DNA from: Acanthacorydalis orientalis
Lineage: Eukaryota; Arthropoda; Insecta; Megaloptera; Corydalidae
Length of the DNA: 64,000 bases
Reading direction: 5' to 3'
Assembly: GCA_034766995.1 (NCBI GenBank)
Contig: CM068313.1
Span: forward strand, 3,107,904 to 3,171,903
Shown: positions 1-10,744 of the stretch, piece after piece
Layout: every line of letters begins with the position of its first letter
Position numbering within the stretch: the stretch's first letter is position 1
Program-made: the position numbers and the translations under genes
The notes under the pieces: generated by a model
What the model was told of the DNA's origin: nothing
Database searches by the model: none
What the model saw: only the letters and a program-made list of their open reading frames with translations

Positions 1-652
1 GTTATTGAAAACGTTGCAAGCCTCTGTTGATCGTATCGACGAAACCGTTTTAGATTTCTGTAGATTTGTATTATTTGATCATTGCTTTTTCCATAAATGG
101 TTTTTTATTTTTTTTCTTCTTCTTTATTCCATACTGTGGTCACTTTGACATATATCTACAAATGAGTGCACTGTATTCGATTAACACTAGAACTCCAGTC
201 AAAAGAACTGGTTTTACAATTTTATTTCAAGATTCCTACTTCATGTTACATTTTTTTTTCGCAACGATGTCATGACTTTTACAGCGATAACTGTGTAAAT
301 AGTAGAATGAATTTTATTTTTATTTTTTTTTACTCAAAATCAAAATAATTTTGTATCATGGCTGCTTCTACCAATACCAGTCAAAATGACTGCTACCTGT
401 GAAAGTGTAAAAGTGTCCTGCAATCTGTTTACCGAGCACGAATTAACCAGTTTACTCGTTTTGTACAACTTCTCACACATTCTTAAAATTTTCACTGCGT
501 ACCATTCAGTATGATGGTGAAAATTATCAGGAAAATTCCGGATCGATCATGTTGATAATGCAAAGCTAAAGCATTCATTCGAAAATGTAGCGAATTAATT
601 CGAGCGACACTCTTAACACCACCTATTGAATTATATACTAACATTTTCACTG

Positions 653-659
<7 letters not shown>
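1..659. other. AT-rich DNA without recognised gene
   Basis: Only low-complexity frames (T-runs) occur. TTAACACTAGAACTCCAG at about 180 resembles a piggyBac-type end, but no partner end was found. At 643-659 a TTTCACTGATCC motif abuts a (TA)n tract, as at 25919-25931 where it is part of a mariner end. Confidence 0.4.
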
Positions 660-686
<27 letters not shown>

Positions 687-688
<2 letters not shown>

Positions 689-2025
689 ATTATTTTTGAA
701 AGTGGTATAAGTTCATTTATTCATACATTGAGATATTTAAGGGTCTGCGTTTGAATCAACTTAAAAATATTAGCAAACGTTAATCAATTCGGGTAATATT
801 TTTAGAACTATAAACTTGTTAAATTTAATTATGCATTAATAATAAATGAAAATTTTAAGGAAAATATACGATTTTTTAGCTACAAATGGACTTATACCAC
901 TTTCAATAATGACAAATTATGAAAAATATAAATGATAGCAACTTTAAATTTATATTTTAATTGAAGTTGGCTTTTCTGAAATGTATTTTTTAATGTCAAA
1001 AATAATAATTAAAATAAAGACATGTAAGTAAACGAATAATCGAGTTTATTAAGAAATAATCTCAGTTATATCATAATGAATTTATAATTAAACAAGTATA
1101 AAAAGTAATTTCTTCGTTAAGATAACTAATAATAACAAACTTATTCATATTTCAATCTTATTTCTCTTTTACACTTAGCATAGTGGAGTGTTTATGGTGA
1201 ATAGGAGGTATGTAAGGCAGTAAACTCGTCATATATCTATATTTCTCTCTTGTTATAGGTCTTGAAGTTATGTACAGTGGTGATACAGTAATTTTGCTAA
1301 AAAATGTAGGCCTTCCTCGTTTTCCAAATAAATCAAGAACTTTAAATTGCGCATTTTCTTCCATAGAGATTTTGTAGAAAATTTTGTGCGGTTCATCCCG
1401 TTTAAACCTCATCCAGCATATCTTCAGCCAATGTATAATTTCTCCGTCCGTATTTTTTTTTCCTGTTTCAAATTGCCCATTCTAGGGATTTAGTTGAGAC
1501 AAAATCTTCTCGCTTCATTTCATATAAAAGAAAGATATTTTTTCCGGTAATTCTTTATTACATTATAATAATATTGAGCAGTACATAAATGGTCTTTATT
1601 CCTTAGTGCTGTTTCCACAACTCCAAAATCTCTGTCGTTTGGAAGAAACGAATGACCCGATAACAGAAATGTATGGACAATAACGTTTATGTTATTGTCA
1701 GCTGATTGAACAATTCTTAACCGCATCGATGCTATTATCCGATGTGAAGACTTTAAGGGCAGTGCACAATGAAGTCGTAGTAATTAATGATTAATGCGAT
1801 TAGAAAGTTTTTTCACTTATCATTATTACGAATGGACTTATTCCACTTTCAACAAAAACATTCTTGCGATAACATTTTACAGTTCGAATTCTTTTGATTA
1901 ATTTATGAGGATATTGTACATAACTGACTGTGTGATAATAAATATAAAAAGGGGATATCTATATCTGACTAAAACTACCACTAACCCATTTTTTCTAAAA
2001 ATGGACTTATGCCACTTTCAAAAAA
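687..2025 (-). mobile_element. Transposon relic bounded by repeats of a TGGACTTATACCACTTTCAA motif
   Basis: A 20-bp motif, TGGACTTATACCACTTTCAA with small changes, occurs inverted at about 692-715 and direct at 887-907, 1832-1852 and 2002-2022. It surrounds the degenerate DUF7869-like frames at 1158-1745. Repeats around a coding relic suggest one element with terminal or subterminal repeats. True ends and target duplication were not resolved. (TA)n tracts lie at 660-685 and 2033-2095. Confidence 0.45.
1158..1745 (-). pseudogene. DUF7869-type transposon-associated protein, C-terminal relic
   Basis: Minus-strand frames in order carry SGHSFLPNDRDFGVVE (about 1665-1618), then MKREDFVSTKSLEW (about 1503-1462), then after a stop and frameshift IIHWLKICWMRFKRDEPHK (about 1434-1378) and LLPYIPPIHH (about 1200). 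These motifs, in this order, match the C-terminal half of a large uncharacterised insect family usually annotated with DUF7869 and found in many genomic copies. The frame is broken by at least one stop (after SLEWAI) and a shift, so it is dead. The biochemical role is unknown; transposon association is inferred from copy number in insects and the local repeats. Confidence 0.62.
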
Positions 2026-2460
2026 AACGGGTATATATATATATATATATATTCATATATATATATTCATATTCGGAATATATATATATATATTCATATT
2101 CGTGTATGTATATACATAGTAGGTAAATCGTTGTTTTTCAGTGCAACAAAAGAATCACTCTTATAATCCCAACTCACTCGCCTGACACTGTATGTAAATA
2201 TCATCTAATATTAGCTGCAGTTCGAACGCCGAGCGTCGTTTTTGTTTTCACTGCCGCCGTATTTAACGATTAATAAACTCCTAGTTATTAATAAGTTGTA
2301 TACATTTCCGTCGACATCTTGGGATTAGGTTATTGTCGGCCGTCGCGTGAGCGCTAGACGATTTCGCTAATGAGAAAACCAAATTGTTTGTCATGTATCG
2401 TCGTTCATTACAGAACACACACTCACATGTTATACAACATTAGACTAATAAATATAAACA

Positions 2461-2554
2461 TACACTGCCGCTCACAAGTATTCAGCCACTTCGCTTTCTA
2501 TAAACCGATGTCCTATGTCTCGGATGTAAAAAATTTATATGCTTAATTTATTTA

Positions 2555-2589
<35 letters not shown>

Positions 2590-3300
2590 TTAAATCAACA
2601 ATTCCACTCTGTTTAAAGAAAAAAGTATTTGATCAATGTATACTACCGGTCCTTACCTACGGCAGCGAAACATGGTTGCTTAACGCCAAAATAGTTCAAA
2701 GACTCCAAACAACACAACGCAGTATGGAAAGTTACTTGGTCCCAACTTGTGTTGGAAGATTATCATGCATCGAATTTCTATTGAATTTTCCTTCACTTTA
2801 GCCATTTCAATAAAAAGAAAGCACAAGTAAAATTTTAATCTTCAATTATTTCAAACGGTACACTTATTACTTGATCTGGACAAGCTTGAGTTTTTTTTGA
2901 CAGTTTTGAGTTTTTGTCTAATATTGTCTATTTTCCTTTGTATACCTGGTGGTAGTCGAGCCTTGGGATTCGTTCCAATGCAAGCTTGAATGATTTCAAA
3001 CTACATACCGAAATCGATAAATACTTCTCCTTTCACAAAATCTACAATAACACATCAATTACCTGGAAAAACCTAGACAACATTTATTTTTTACTCCATT
3101 GCTGAAATTTCCCGAAACCGTCTTTTTATAAAAAGTCTCACCTCATTCAATTTCCAATATTTTCTGTGATTGTTTTATCATTTCAACAATATAAAATACT
3201 CTACAGACAACAATTAAGCGCATTATTAGGATACATAACTGATTTGAACCGAATTATCTCAATTTATTAAGCTGGCCTCTTAGTTATGAGCGGTAGTGTA
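2461..3300. mobile_element. Tc1-like non-autonomous element (TA-flanked, inverted ends)
   Basis: The left end TACACTGCCGCTCACAAGTA is mirrored at the right by the inverse of TTATGAGCGGTAGTGTA (3284-3300), with TA at both outer edges. CACTGCCGCTCACAAGTATTC is the style of Tc1-like termini. About 840 bp with no intact transposase. It contains a (TA)n tract (about 2565-2591) and an RTE fragment. Confidence 0.6.
2605..2745 (+). mobile_element. RTE-type non-LTR retrotransposon fragment (reverse transcriptase C-terminal part)
   Basis: The frame reads FKEK..FDQC, then LPVLTYGSETWLLNAK and IVQRLQTTQRSME. LP.LTYGSETW is a hallmark of the region after the RT domain in RTE-class elements. One frameshift precedes LPVLTYG. 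It lies just after a (TA)n tract and shares about 45 bp with the start of the RTE fragment at 17256. Confidence 0.75.
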
Positions 3301-4330
3301 CAAGAAATTGATATTTTTTTATTTATGTACAACCAAAAAACGTAGATCGAACTACACTTTCACCTGCCACCCAACAATACTCAGCAATTCATATCGATAT
3401 TGTTTAATTATGAAATTAATTGCGCGCCGGTTGAACGAAACCGGGAAAGCCGTAACGGAACTCGAAGAAAAAACAACCTCATCGCGATGATGTCGGTACG
3501 AGCGCGTTCGAACTTAACATACGGCATCTATCAGAAATCCTGACAGTAATTACCGTCTTGTAAATTACATACATTATCGTCGCTTATACACAACCGTTCA
3601 TTAACCGTGAATTAATTGACGTATTTGTAACGTTCGACCGATACACAAACGCGGCTGCCTCTATTCGATCTCTTTTTATTTCACTCCGCGTTTCACGGAT
3701 CGGTATGCAAGTATGTACACACATGCACGGCTTTCTTTAAACGAATAGCAAAAGTGCTTAATTGGTATACGTTTCGATGCTCGTTCCGGTCACTTCTGTG
3801 CTGAAAGTAAAAACGGACCGACGGACTAATAGATGTGTTACACATCCGTACTGTCAGATACGTTCATATCGGATCATTTTTTTTTTGTATGTTTGCTTGT
3901 TTGTTTGTTTGACGGTTTCGAGAGTGAAACGTACTGTCAGAACGGTAATTAAAAGCAAATAAGTACTTTAATTAATGCTCGGATCTCGCGCGAAAAATTG
4001 GCGACATGTGACGCAGGCGCATCTGTCGGTCTGAGTTGACATGACAGTATGGTCAGCTACCAAATTCAAATTCGAAAACATTTTATTGTTCATAATTTAA
4101 ATACATGGTCTTGTGAGGCCGATTTGAAACATAAAACTATTGCGGTGCGTTTACCGTTACCGGTAGTTATCCACGATTTCCTAATTGATAATCTTTTGAT
4201 GTGGTATTTGAAATTTTTTGATTGTCTTTAAATGTCTCCTGTGTACGGGAAAAAAATTTCAAAAAATCGTGAGAAATGGTCAGCTGAACAGATATTTTCT
4301 TTTATAGTATTTTTACAATATATTTGTCTA
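3301..4330. other. Unique DNA, no gene recognised
   Basis: Moderate GC with frames up to 66 codons and no recognisable domain. Nothing supports a coding call. Confidence 0.4.
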
Positions 4331-4331
4331 G

Positions 4332-4379
<48 letters not shown>

Positions 4380-4381
<2 letters not shown>

Positions 4382-5760
4382 AGGATAACACAGCTAGATA
4401 GGAAAAAATGTAAATAAAGAAAACAAGCAAGTCTTTATTGTTTTTCTATATAATTCCCTTTAACTTTGACACATTGCTACAGCGCTTAATTGGAAATTCA
4501 ATACCCTTATAAAAATAATCTTCCGTTTTTGTGTCAAAGTGGTCAGTTATCGCTGTCCTCGGCTCATTGTCGTCATTAAACGCTGTTCACATAAATCTGT
4601 TTCTAATTACCAAAGAGGTAATAATCTCTAAGGGTCAGATCTGTGTGAGGATCATATTTTCAGTGCCATCAATTGACTTGAGTTGATTTTTGTATAAAAC
4701 CTGTTTTTAAATTGATTTTTTAATTAAATACAGTTGTGTTAATGTCTTCATGTATTTAGTAATAAATCAATTGTTGATAATAGGAGAAATAGGATAAATG
4801 AGGATAAGGTAGGAGATTGATAATATTCAAATATTTTTTTATTATTAATTATGAGAGTACCGCCAAATATTGTCAACATAGATAGGAAGGAATGTAAATA
4901 AAAAAACAATACTACTCTTTTTCTATATAATTCCCTTTAACTTCAATACATTTCTACAACGCTTAATTGGCAATTCTATACCCTTATAAAAATAATCTTC
5001 CGTTTATGTGTTAAAGTGGTCAGTTACCGCTGGTTTCGGCTCATTGTCATCATTATAATGCTGTTCGTGTATACCTTTTTCTAATTACCAAAGAGGTGAT
5101 AATCGCTAAGGGTCTTGTCTGTGTGAGGATCATATTTTCAGTGCCATCAATTGACTTGAGTTGATTTTTGTATGAAACCTATGTTTTTAAATTGATTTTT
5201 TCATTAAATACAAATGTGTTAATGTCTTCTTGTATTTATTAATAAATTAATTGTTGATAATAGGAGAGATAGAATAAATGAGGATAAGATAGGAGATAGA
5301 TAATATTCAAATATTTTTTTTTATCAGTTATGAGGATATCGCCAAATATTTTCAACCTAGATAGGAAGAAATGTAAATAAAAAAAAAAAACAAGACTAAA
5401 TTTTTTCTATATGATTCCCTTTATGTTCAATACATTTCTACAGCGCTTAAATTACCGAAGAAGTAATAATCTTTAAGTGTCATAACTGTGTAAGGATCAT
5501 ATTTTCAGTGCCATCAACTGATTTGAGTTGATTTTTGTATGAAACTTATGTTCTGAAATTGACGATTTCATTAAATACAGTTGTGCTACTGTCTTCATGT
5601 ATTTAGTAATAAATTAATTGTTGATAATAGGAGAGATAAAATAAAGGAGGATAAGATAGGAGATTGATAATATTCAAATATTTTTTTATTATTAATTATG
5701 AGGGTATAAGGCCAAATATTGTCGACCGAGATAGGAAAGGAATGTAAATAACAAAAAAAA
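4380..5760. repeat. Tandem array of about 480-bp units, each with a mariner C-terminal tail
   Basis: Units start near 4390, 4873 and 5352, with a partial fourth at 5722, each with a GATAGGAAnnAATGTAAATAA motif. Unit 3 lacks about 90 bp. Units 1 and 2 encode on the minus strand a mariner transposase C-terminus (TAFNDDNEPRTAITDHFDTK, then TEDYFYKGIEFPIKRC). A transposon relic has been caught up in a local tandem duplication. A (TA)n tract (4338-4379) precedes it. Confidence 0.75.
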
Positions 5761-5764
5761 AACA

Positions 5765-6310
5765 GAATATTATCTTGAAACGTATGGAAGAATGTTACAT
5801 AATATGGACGATCAACAGTGGTACAGCGTTCTCTAAAATCTATTAATAAAATCCCATTGAGATTCCAAAAAAATATAGCGATGAGCTTTTTTGTGGATCT
5901 AGACACTGGATTTACTTGCGGGTGTTTCGCCTGCTCGCCGCTATTACATAGATTCTCTTTTAGACAGCGGATCATTATAAAGGACTTTTGTTTCATCCTC
6001 TGTTACAATGGACTCGATTCATGCGTTTGGATCTGTCTCACAGAGCTCTAAAAATGAACGTACTCAGGCTACTCGACGCTGACGCCGAACGGTGAAAAGA
6101 AATTCCTGGCACCCACTTTGCACTGACCTTATTCATACCTGAATGGTCATTAAGAATTCGACGAACGGTTGTTTGCTAAAAAGTGGACGTTGTTGACAGT
6201 TCTTACACTTTCAAGCACCGACCAAATCGTCGACAAGTGCAACAGAATCGAACCTAAGCACTTCCACGGGGCGACCATGACACGATTCATCTTCCAGTGA
6301 CTCTTTTCCC
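5765..6310 (-). pseudogene. Mariner transposase relic (N-terminal and catalytic part)
   Basis: Minus strand, degenerate. About 6160-6060: RRILNDHSGMNKVSAKWVPG, the mariner helix-turn-helix to linker segment. About 5930-5790: IAIFFWNLNGILLIDFRERC, matching the mariner block around the first catalytic Asp and its strand (consensus VFWDxxGILLxDY); Asp is replaced by Asn in FWN. The C-terminus of a related copy lies in the adjacent tandem units. Inactive. Confidence 0.7.
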
Positions 6311-6462
6311 ACCTGGAATTTTAACCATTTACCATGGAATATGAAGCGGAAGTCTCCACATATACTTTATCTAATCGTTGTTATTATCCGGTACGGTGTA
6401 ACCACTTCGTTTGTCAGAATCTTTATTACCGCACGATACTCAATTTTGGTCACTTGTGACAT

Positions 6463-6615
6463 TGTTAAGAACACGTTGCATTCTCATCGCTGTCACTGTA
6501 TGATTAATCAAATTATAACTTTGAAATTTCTACTAAACGTTGCTAAGACATGATGCTTCCATACTGTACTGATTCGCTATTCCTGCGCATGCGCATACGT
6601 ATCAGGCTGAGATTG
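6463..6615 (+). repeat. Direct repeat A, copy 1
   Basis: About 150 bp repeated at 6886-7038. Both contain CTAAACGTTGCTAAGACATG and GATTCGCTATTC followed by a GCGCATGCGC-type core. The core is self-complementary. Confidence 0.75.
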
Positions 6616-6634
6616 TTTGAAATACTTGTAAAGA

Positions 6635-6885
6635 AAATGACTTTTTGTAATACTTGTAAAGCAAAACCTCATTTTTGTTTAAAATGTTTCAATAAAATCC
6701 CTCAAAAGAGTGTCAACATATTTTTTTAATATAATATGAATTATAAAGTATTATTTTTTTAAAATTTGATACTGTCGAATCATATATTGGTCGAACAAGC
6801 CATTTCTAAGTTGAACACCTCTTTCACACGTTATAATACAATCTTATGTCCAAAATCGAAATTAGAGGAATTAAATTTTTCGATT
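6635..6885 (+). repeat. Dispersed repeat B, copy 1
   Basis: About 250 bp shared with 8880-9115 in the same orientation (common words TAATACTTGTAAA, AACCTCATT, GTTTCAATAAAATC, TTGAACACC, ATGTTATAATACAATC). It lies between the two copies of repeat A. No coding potential; probably part of an unclassified transposon. Confidence 0.7.
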
Positions 6886-7038
6886 TATTAAGAACGCGTT
6901 TCATTCTTATTTCTGTCACTGTACGACTGATCAAGTTATAACTTTGAAATTTTTACTAAACGTTGCTAAGACATGATGCTTCCATACCGCACTGATTCGC
7001 TATTCATCCGCATGCGCAAACGTGTCAGCCGAGAATGT
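6886..7038 (+). repeat. Direct repeat A, copy 2
   Basis: Second copy of the 6463-6615 repeat, diverged by roughly a tenth by eye. Copies 1 and 2 flank repeat B, so the A-B-A unit could be one element with long direct repeats. Confidence 0.7.
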
Positions 7039-7791
7039 TTGGCGCTACGCCGAACCGCAAACTTTTCAAATTTCTCTCATATTTGATGGTCGATTAAAAT
7101 TACAGATTTCAGACACCAAACGTCAACTCAATCCGACAGATAGCACTGTGAATGTGTCGCCGTTCATTTCGATCCTAAATTGCAAAACGTTCCAGAATTT
7201 CTCGACACTACTATCCCGGACGCGATGGTACAGGTACATCCGAACAAAGATGCTTGATCGGAAGAACGTGCGGATCGTGCGGTGTGCGAGGAAAAATCAA
7301 TCGACAGAAATGAATGCATACTCGGTGAAGAAACCAGTACTGAAACAATTTCAATCCGGCGCGTTATTAAATTTTCTCTCGCCGCGTCGACGACATCTTC
7401 ATAAAAATAATACAAGACGGCGACAAAGCTGTCAGTTATATCTATCTATCTGTAAATAAAACACTATACGTTCATTCGATCCGAATGACTAGAAATGATG
7501 ACTAGAAGTGTGCACTGAAAAATATTTTCCTCCGCGAGTCTTGTCAACACTTCAATAGGAACGCTTGACTATTCGAACAGACGGCCGTCGTCGTCTGCAG
7601 CGCGAGCAAAAGAAAAACTCGAGATGGATCAGTGCGGATGAATCGAACGAGTTCGATGATGATATTTAATTAATTGAATCCCGGCAAGACGGTTGCGAAC
7701 ATTTTCACTGGAACACTCCACTAAATAACAGATGCTTGGAAATATTTTCATCTCGCAAGTATCGTTTTATATCTTTAAGGTAAACACACAC

Positions 7792-7795
<4 letters not shown>
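7039..7795. other. Unique DNA with one unexplained 145-codon frame
   Basis: A plus frame 7022-7459 and an overlapping minus frame show no recognisable domain. Composition is mixed and no splice context stands out. No product is proposed. Confidence 0.3.
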
Positions 7796-7854
<59 letters not shown>

Positions 7855-8217
7855 GGAAAATCAAAAAGTAAAGATCTTTTTAAAAGTAAAAAATCTTTAT
7901 CACCCATACAGGATTTTTATCAGGAACATTTTTCTATATAATCCGTCCTTACTTCCAGACACTTAGTCCATTAACAAACTACTGTATGTCGTCCTGGAAA
8001 ACGTTTTAGTCTCTAAATACAGGAAGGCAGTCAGACAGAAGCCACGAGGCAATAAAGACATTATTTGGGAGAAGAAAAATTGAATTTATTCAGCTCGGTC
8101 TCCTATACAGAGTTATGTTCTATAAATTTCAGTGATTTGTTGATTACTTCAAATAGTATTTGTTGCCCATACGACTTGAAATGTTGATGGCGGAAGGAAG
8201 TGATACATCAAGTGAGT

Positions 8218-8240
8218 TATTTCTACCATCTCTGGCCAGA

Positions 8241-8274
<34 letters not shown>

Positions 8275-8690
8275 TGCGGGTAAACGGCGGGAGTAAATAT
8301 GGTTCTCATAATTGAGCTAGTTATTTTTGTTTGTGAAGGTTCCTCAAATAAGCATCTGCATTCAGCGCCAGCCACAAGTATCGAGTACCTGACTTCTTTT
8401 CTCAGGCCCACCGTCACAAGTGGTTGAACCTTCCACATCCGCTGTTTTTCAAACAGCACGTTAGGGCCGGTAACCTCACTTGTCAATGGAGTCAGGTATA
8501 ACGGAAGGAGGCTAATGTATGGAAGGGTAATATGAGAGGGACACCGATAAGAGATGGACTAATTTGCTTTATCCACACCTACGGGGGAGTATACCCGGAA
8601 TTCCGCCCTCAGGGCTCAAGCAAACTAGCCAAATGCCTCTTCGTGACGCGCATAAATGGATTAACGAGATCCCCACTGTCCCTATCTGTT
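8218..8690 (+). pseudogene. 28S rRNA gene fragment interrupted at the R2 target site
   Basis: 8218-8309 matches the conserved 28S segment before the R2 site (GCTCTGAATGTCAACGTGAA, GGTAAACGGCGGGAGTAA). 8627-8690 matches the segment right after it (TAGCCAAATGCCTC, GTGACGCGCAT, GGATTAACGAGAT, CCCACTGTCCCTATCT), with about 10 bp missing. R2 elements insert between TTAAGG and TAGCC. Here that junction is split by about 315 bp. Some substitutions and no surrounding rDNA mean it is a relic, not a functional rRNA gene. Confidence 0.85.
8312..8626 (+). mobile_element. Putative truncated R2-type insert in the 28S relic
   Basis: About 315 bp lies exactly where R2 retrotransposons insert and ends immediately before TAGCCAAATG. 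It has no recognisable reverse transcriptase, which fits a 5'-truncated copy holding mainly 3' UTR. Assignment rests on position only. Confidence 0.5.
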
Positions 8691-8879
8691 TCCCTTAAAG
8701 AATATCCGTGTGAAAAAGTTTCACAAAACGCTCCAACTGATGCAAAAACTCGTCATCAATCAGAAAAAAGAAACAAGCGAAGTACACAAAATCAGATAAT
8801 TCCGTAAAGAATGCTATGAAACGAAATCAAACAAATTTGGAAGACAAATGGCTAGAAATTGTACCAAGAAAGTCGAAAC

Positions 8880-9115
8880 TTTTCATAATACTTATAAATG
8901 AAAACCTCATTCTTGTCTGAAACGTTTCAATAAAATCGATTAAGAGAGTGTCATCATATTTTTTTAACATTATATGAATTTTAAAGTATTATTTTTTAAA
9001 TCAATATATCGGTCGAATAAGACAATTCTAAATTGAACACCCCTTTCACATGTTATAATACAATCGTGTGTCTAAAATCGAAATCAGAGGAATGACATTT
9101 TTTGATTGGATATTT
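8880..9115 (+). repeat. Dispersed repeat B, copy 2
   Basis: Same family and orientation as 6635-6885, here inside the mariner at 7851-10334. Confidence 0.7.
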
Positions 9116-10334
9116 GAAAAGTGAAATCCGGGGAATCACCCTGTTTTGACATACTGTGCATCAAAGCATCGTTCACTACTTGTATCTAGAAGGCTGTGGC
9201 CATGTATTTTATTTCAAAGAAATGTTTATTTAAAATGAATTTTTTTAAAAAATAAAATCGTCCTGAAATCACTTCCCTGTTTCCTAAAGTGAAACGGTTT
9301 TCATTGTAGGTAAGAGAAAGAGGTCCGCTCGTGCCGAATCGGGTGATTGGCTTCAACAACGCCGTGTTTCATGAGAAATTACTTCACAATCAGTGCGGAA
9401 TGGACAGGGTGCATTGTCGTGCAACAAGGACCAACTACACTTTTCTTGAAACTGCGGTCACGCTCAAGAAATGCGTTGTAATAATCTTTTCATCACTTCA
9501 ACATAGAATTCACTATTAATTGTTTATCTTTCAGGCACAATTTCTTTATTGATCGCATCCTGTTTATCTAAAAAGATATGCAGCATGGTTTTGATTCCGA
9601 AGGCGTGCAAACGAAACTGTTTGGATCTTTGTGATGACTTTTCGATCTGATGCATGCTCTGGCGTTTCGACTCGTTCGTCTCGTACTGAAACATCCATGA
9701 TTCGTCACCAGTTAAGAAATTTCGGCATTTTCGCGATAAGTCTGAGCAGTCTGCGCGCGGTGCAACTCTTCACTGTTTTTTGTTCGAGACGGACTTTATA
9801 CAGATCTTCCTCTTTTTAAAATTTTCATATAAAATTTATCGAGTCGTCTCCTTATCGATGTTCATCTCATCTTCCATCGTTCGGATCTGCGGTCATTCGG
9901 TGATCCTTCGCCACAATTTCACGAGCTTCTACGATCAAATCTGCATTTCCAGAGATCAATCGACATCCGGTTCTGGCATCATTCACCTTTCAAACACACT
10001 AATATAACTTAAGTTGTTATCACTGTACACAAATTTCAATATTTTATACAGTTTTCCCTAATTTAGCAGCAAAATTTAATATTCACTCGTTAGCTTCCTG
10101 CTCAAAGAAACTAACAGCTGTTCTATCTTCGCTTGACGACCCTCTGTTGATAAGACTGTGGACTATTATACGCTGCATCACTTTTGGTTCGATTGACACC
10201 AGCGCTGCAGCGTCGTTCCGCGAATCAAATTACCAAAACTCATGCACAGAAAAATGGCCTCCATGAAAAGACTGCATGTTGAAAAAAGTATTTTTTTCTT
10301 CTCACACGTGCCTTTACTTTTTGACTTTCCCTCG

Positions 10335-10744
10335 TACATACGACGTGTAAAGAACAAAGAATTGTTCTTTTATTTATCTTCAGATTGAAAACTGTATTTC
10401 TCGAGATAAGCTCGGCGACGCTGCAGCGAGACGAACAGTTCACGTGGGTGGAAATAGTATGAAAAACTGTACATTTTTTCCGTAGAAGCTCGCGATACTC
10501 TTGAGCGAATCGAACGCGCTTTTCATGTTCCTGATTTGTACGTTTGTTATATTTATTACTAGTACCGTCTGGACTATTAGTGATTAAAAACGTTCGACAG
10601 ACACTCGAAACAGTTTCGAGTTGCATTTCGTGCTGCGAAGCAGCGTGTTTCGTGTTTGTCTTTTATCGTACAGTCACTAGATCTTTGAACTGAAGTATCT
10701 CTCGCGAACGAACTCTTTTTTTAATTCGAAAAACTAGAATATTG
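10335..10744. other. Non-coding spacer
   Basis: A minus frame at 10240-10626 runs across the mariner end and has no domain. A short palindrome GCTGCGAAGCAGC lies at about 10631-10643. Nothing else is recognised. Confidence 0.4.

Larger units (their letters stand above)
7851..10334 (-). mobile_element. Mariner element with inverted ends, interrupted by nested insertions
   Basis: Inverted ends GAGGGAAAATCAAAAAGTAA (left, joined to a (TA)n tract) and the inverse of TTACTTTTTGACTTTCCCTC (right, followed by TA). Minus-strand transposase pieces: GDESWMFQYETNESK with the first Asp (about 9705-9660), IKTMLHIFLDKQDAINKE (about 9605-9550), SLLHDNAPC with the second Asp (about 9435-9405), and a C-terminal remnant at about 8010-7860. 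The span of 2.48 kb is about twice a normal mariner because the 28S/R2 relic (8218-8690) and repeat B (8880-9115) lie between the second Asp and the C-terminus. Stops abound; inactive. Confidence 0.8.
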
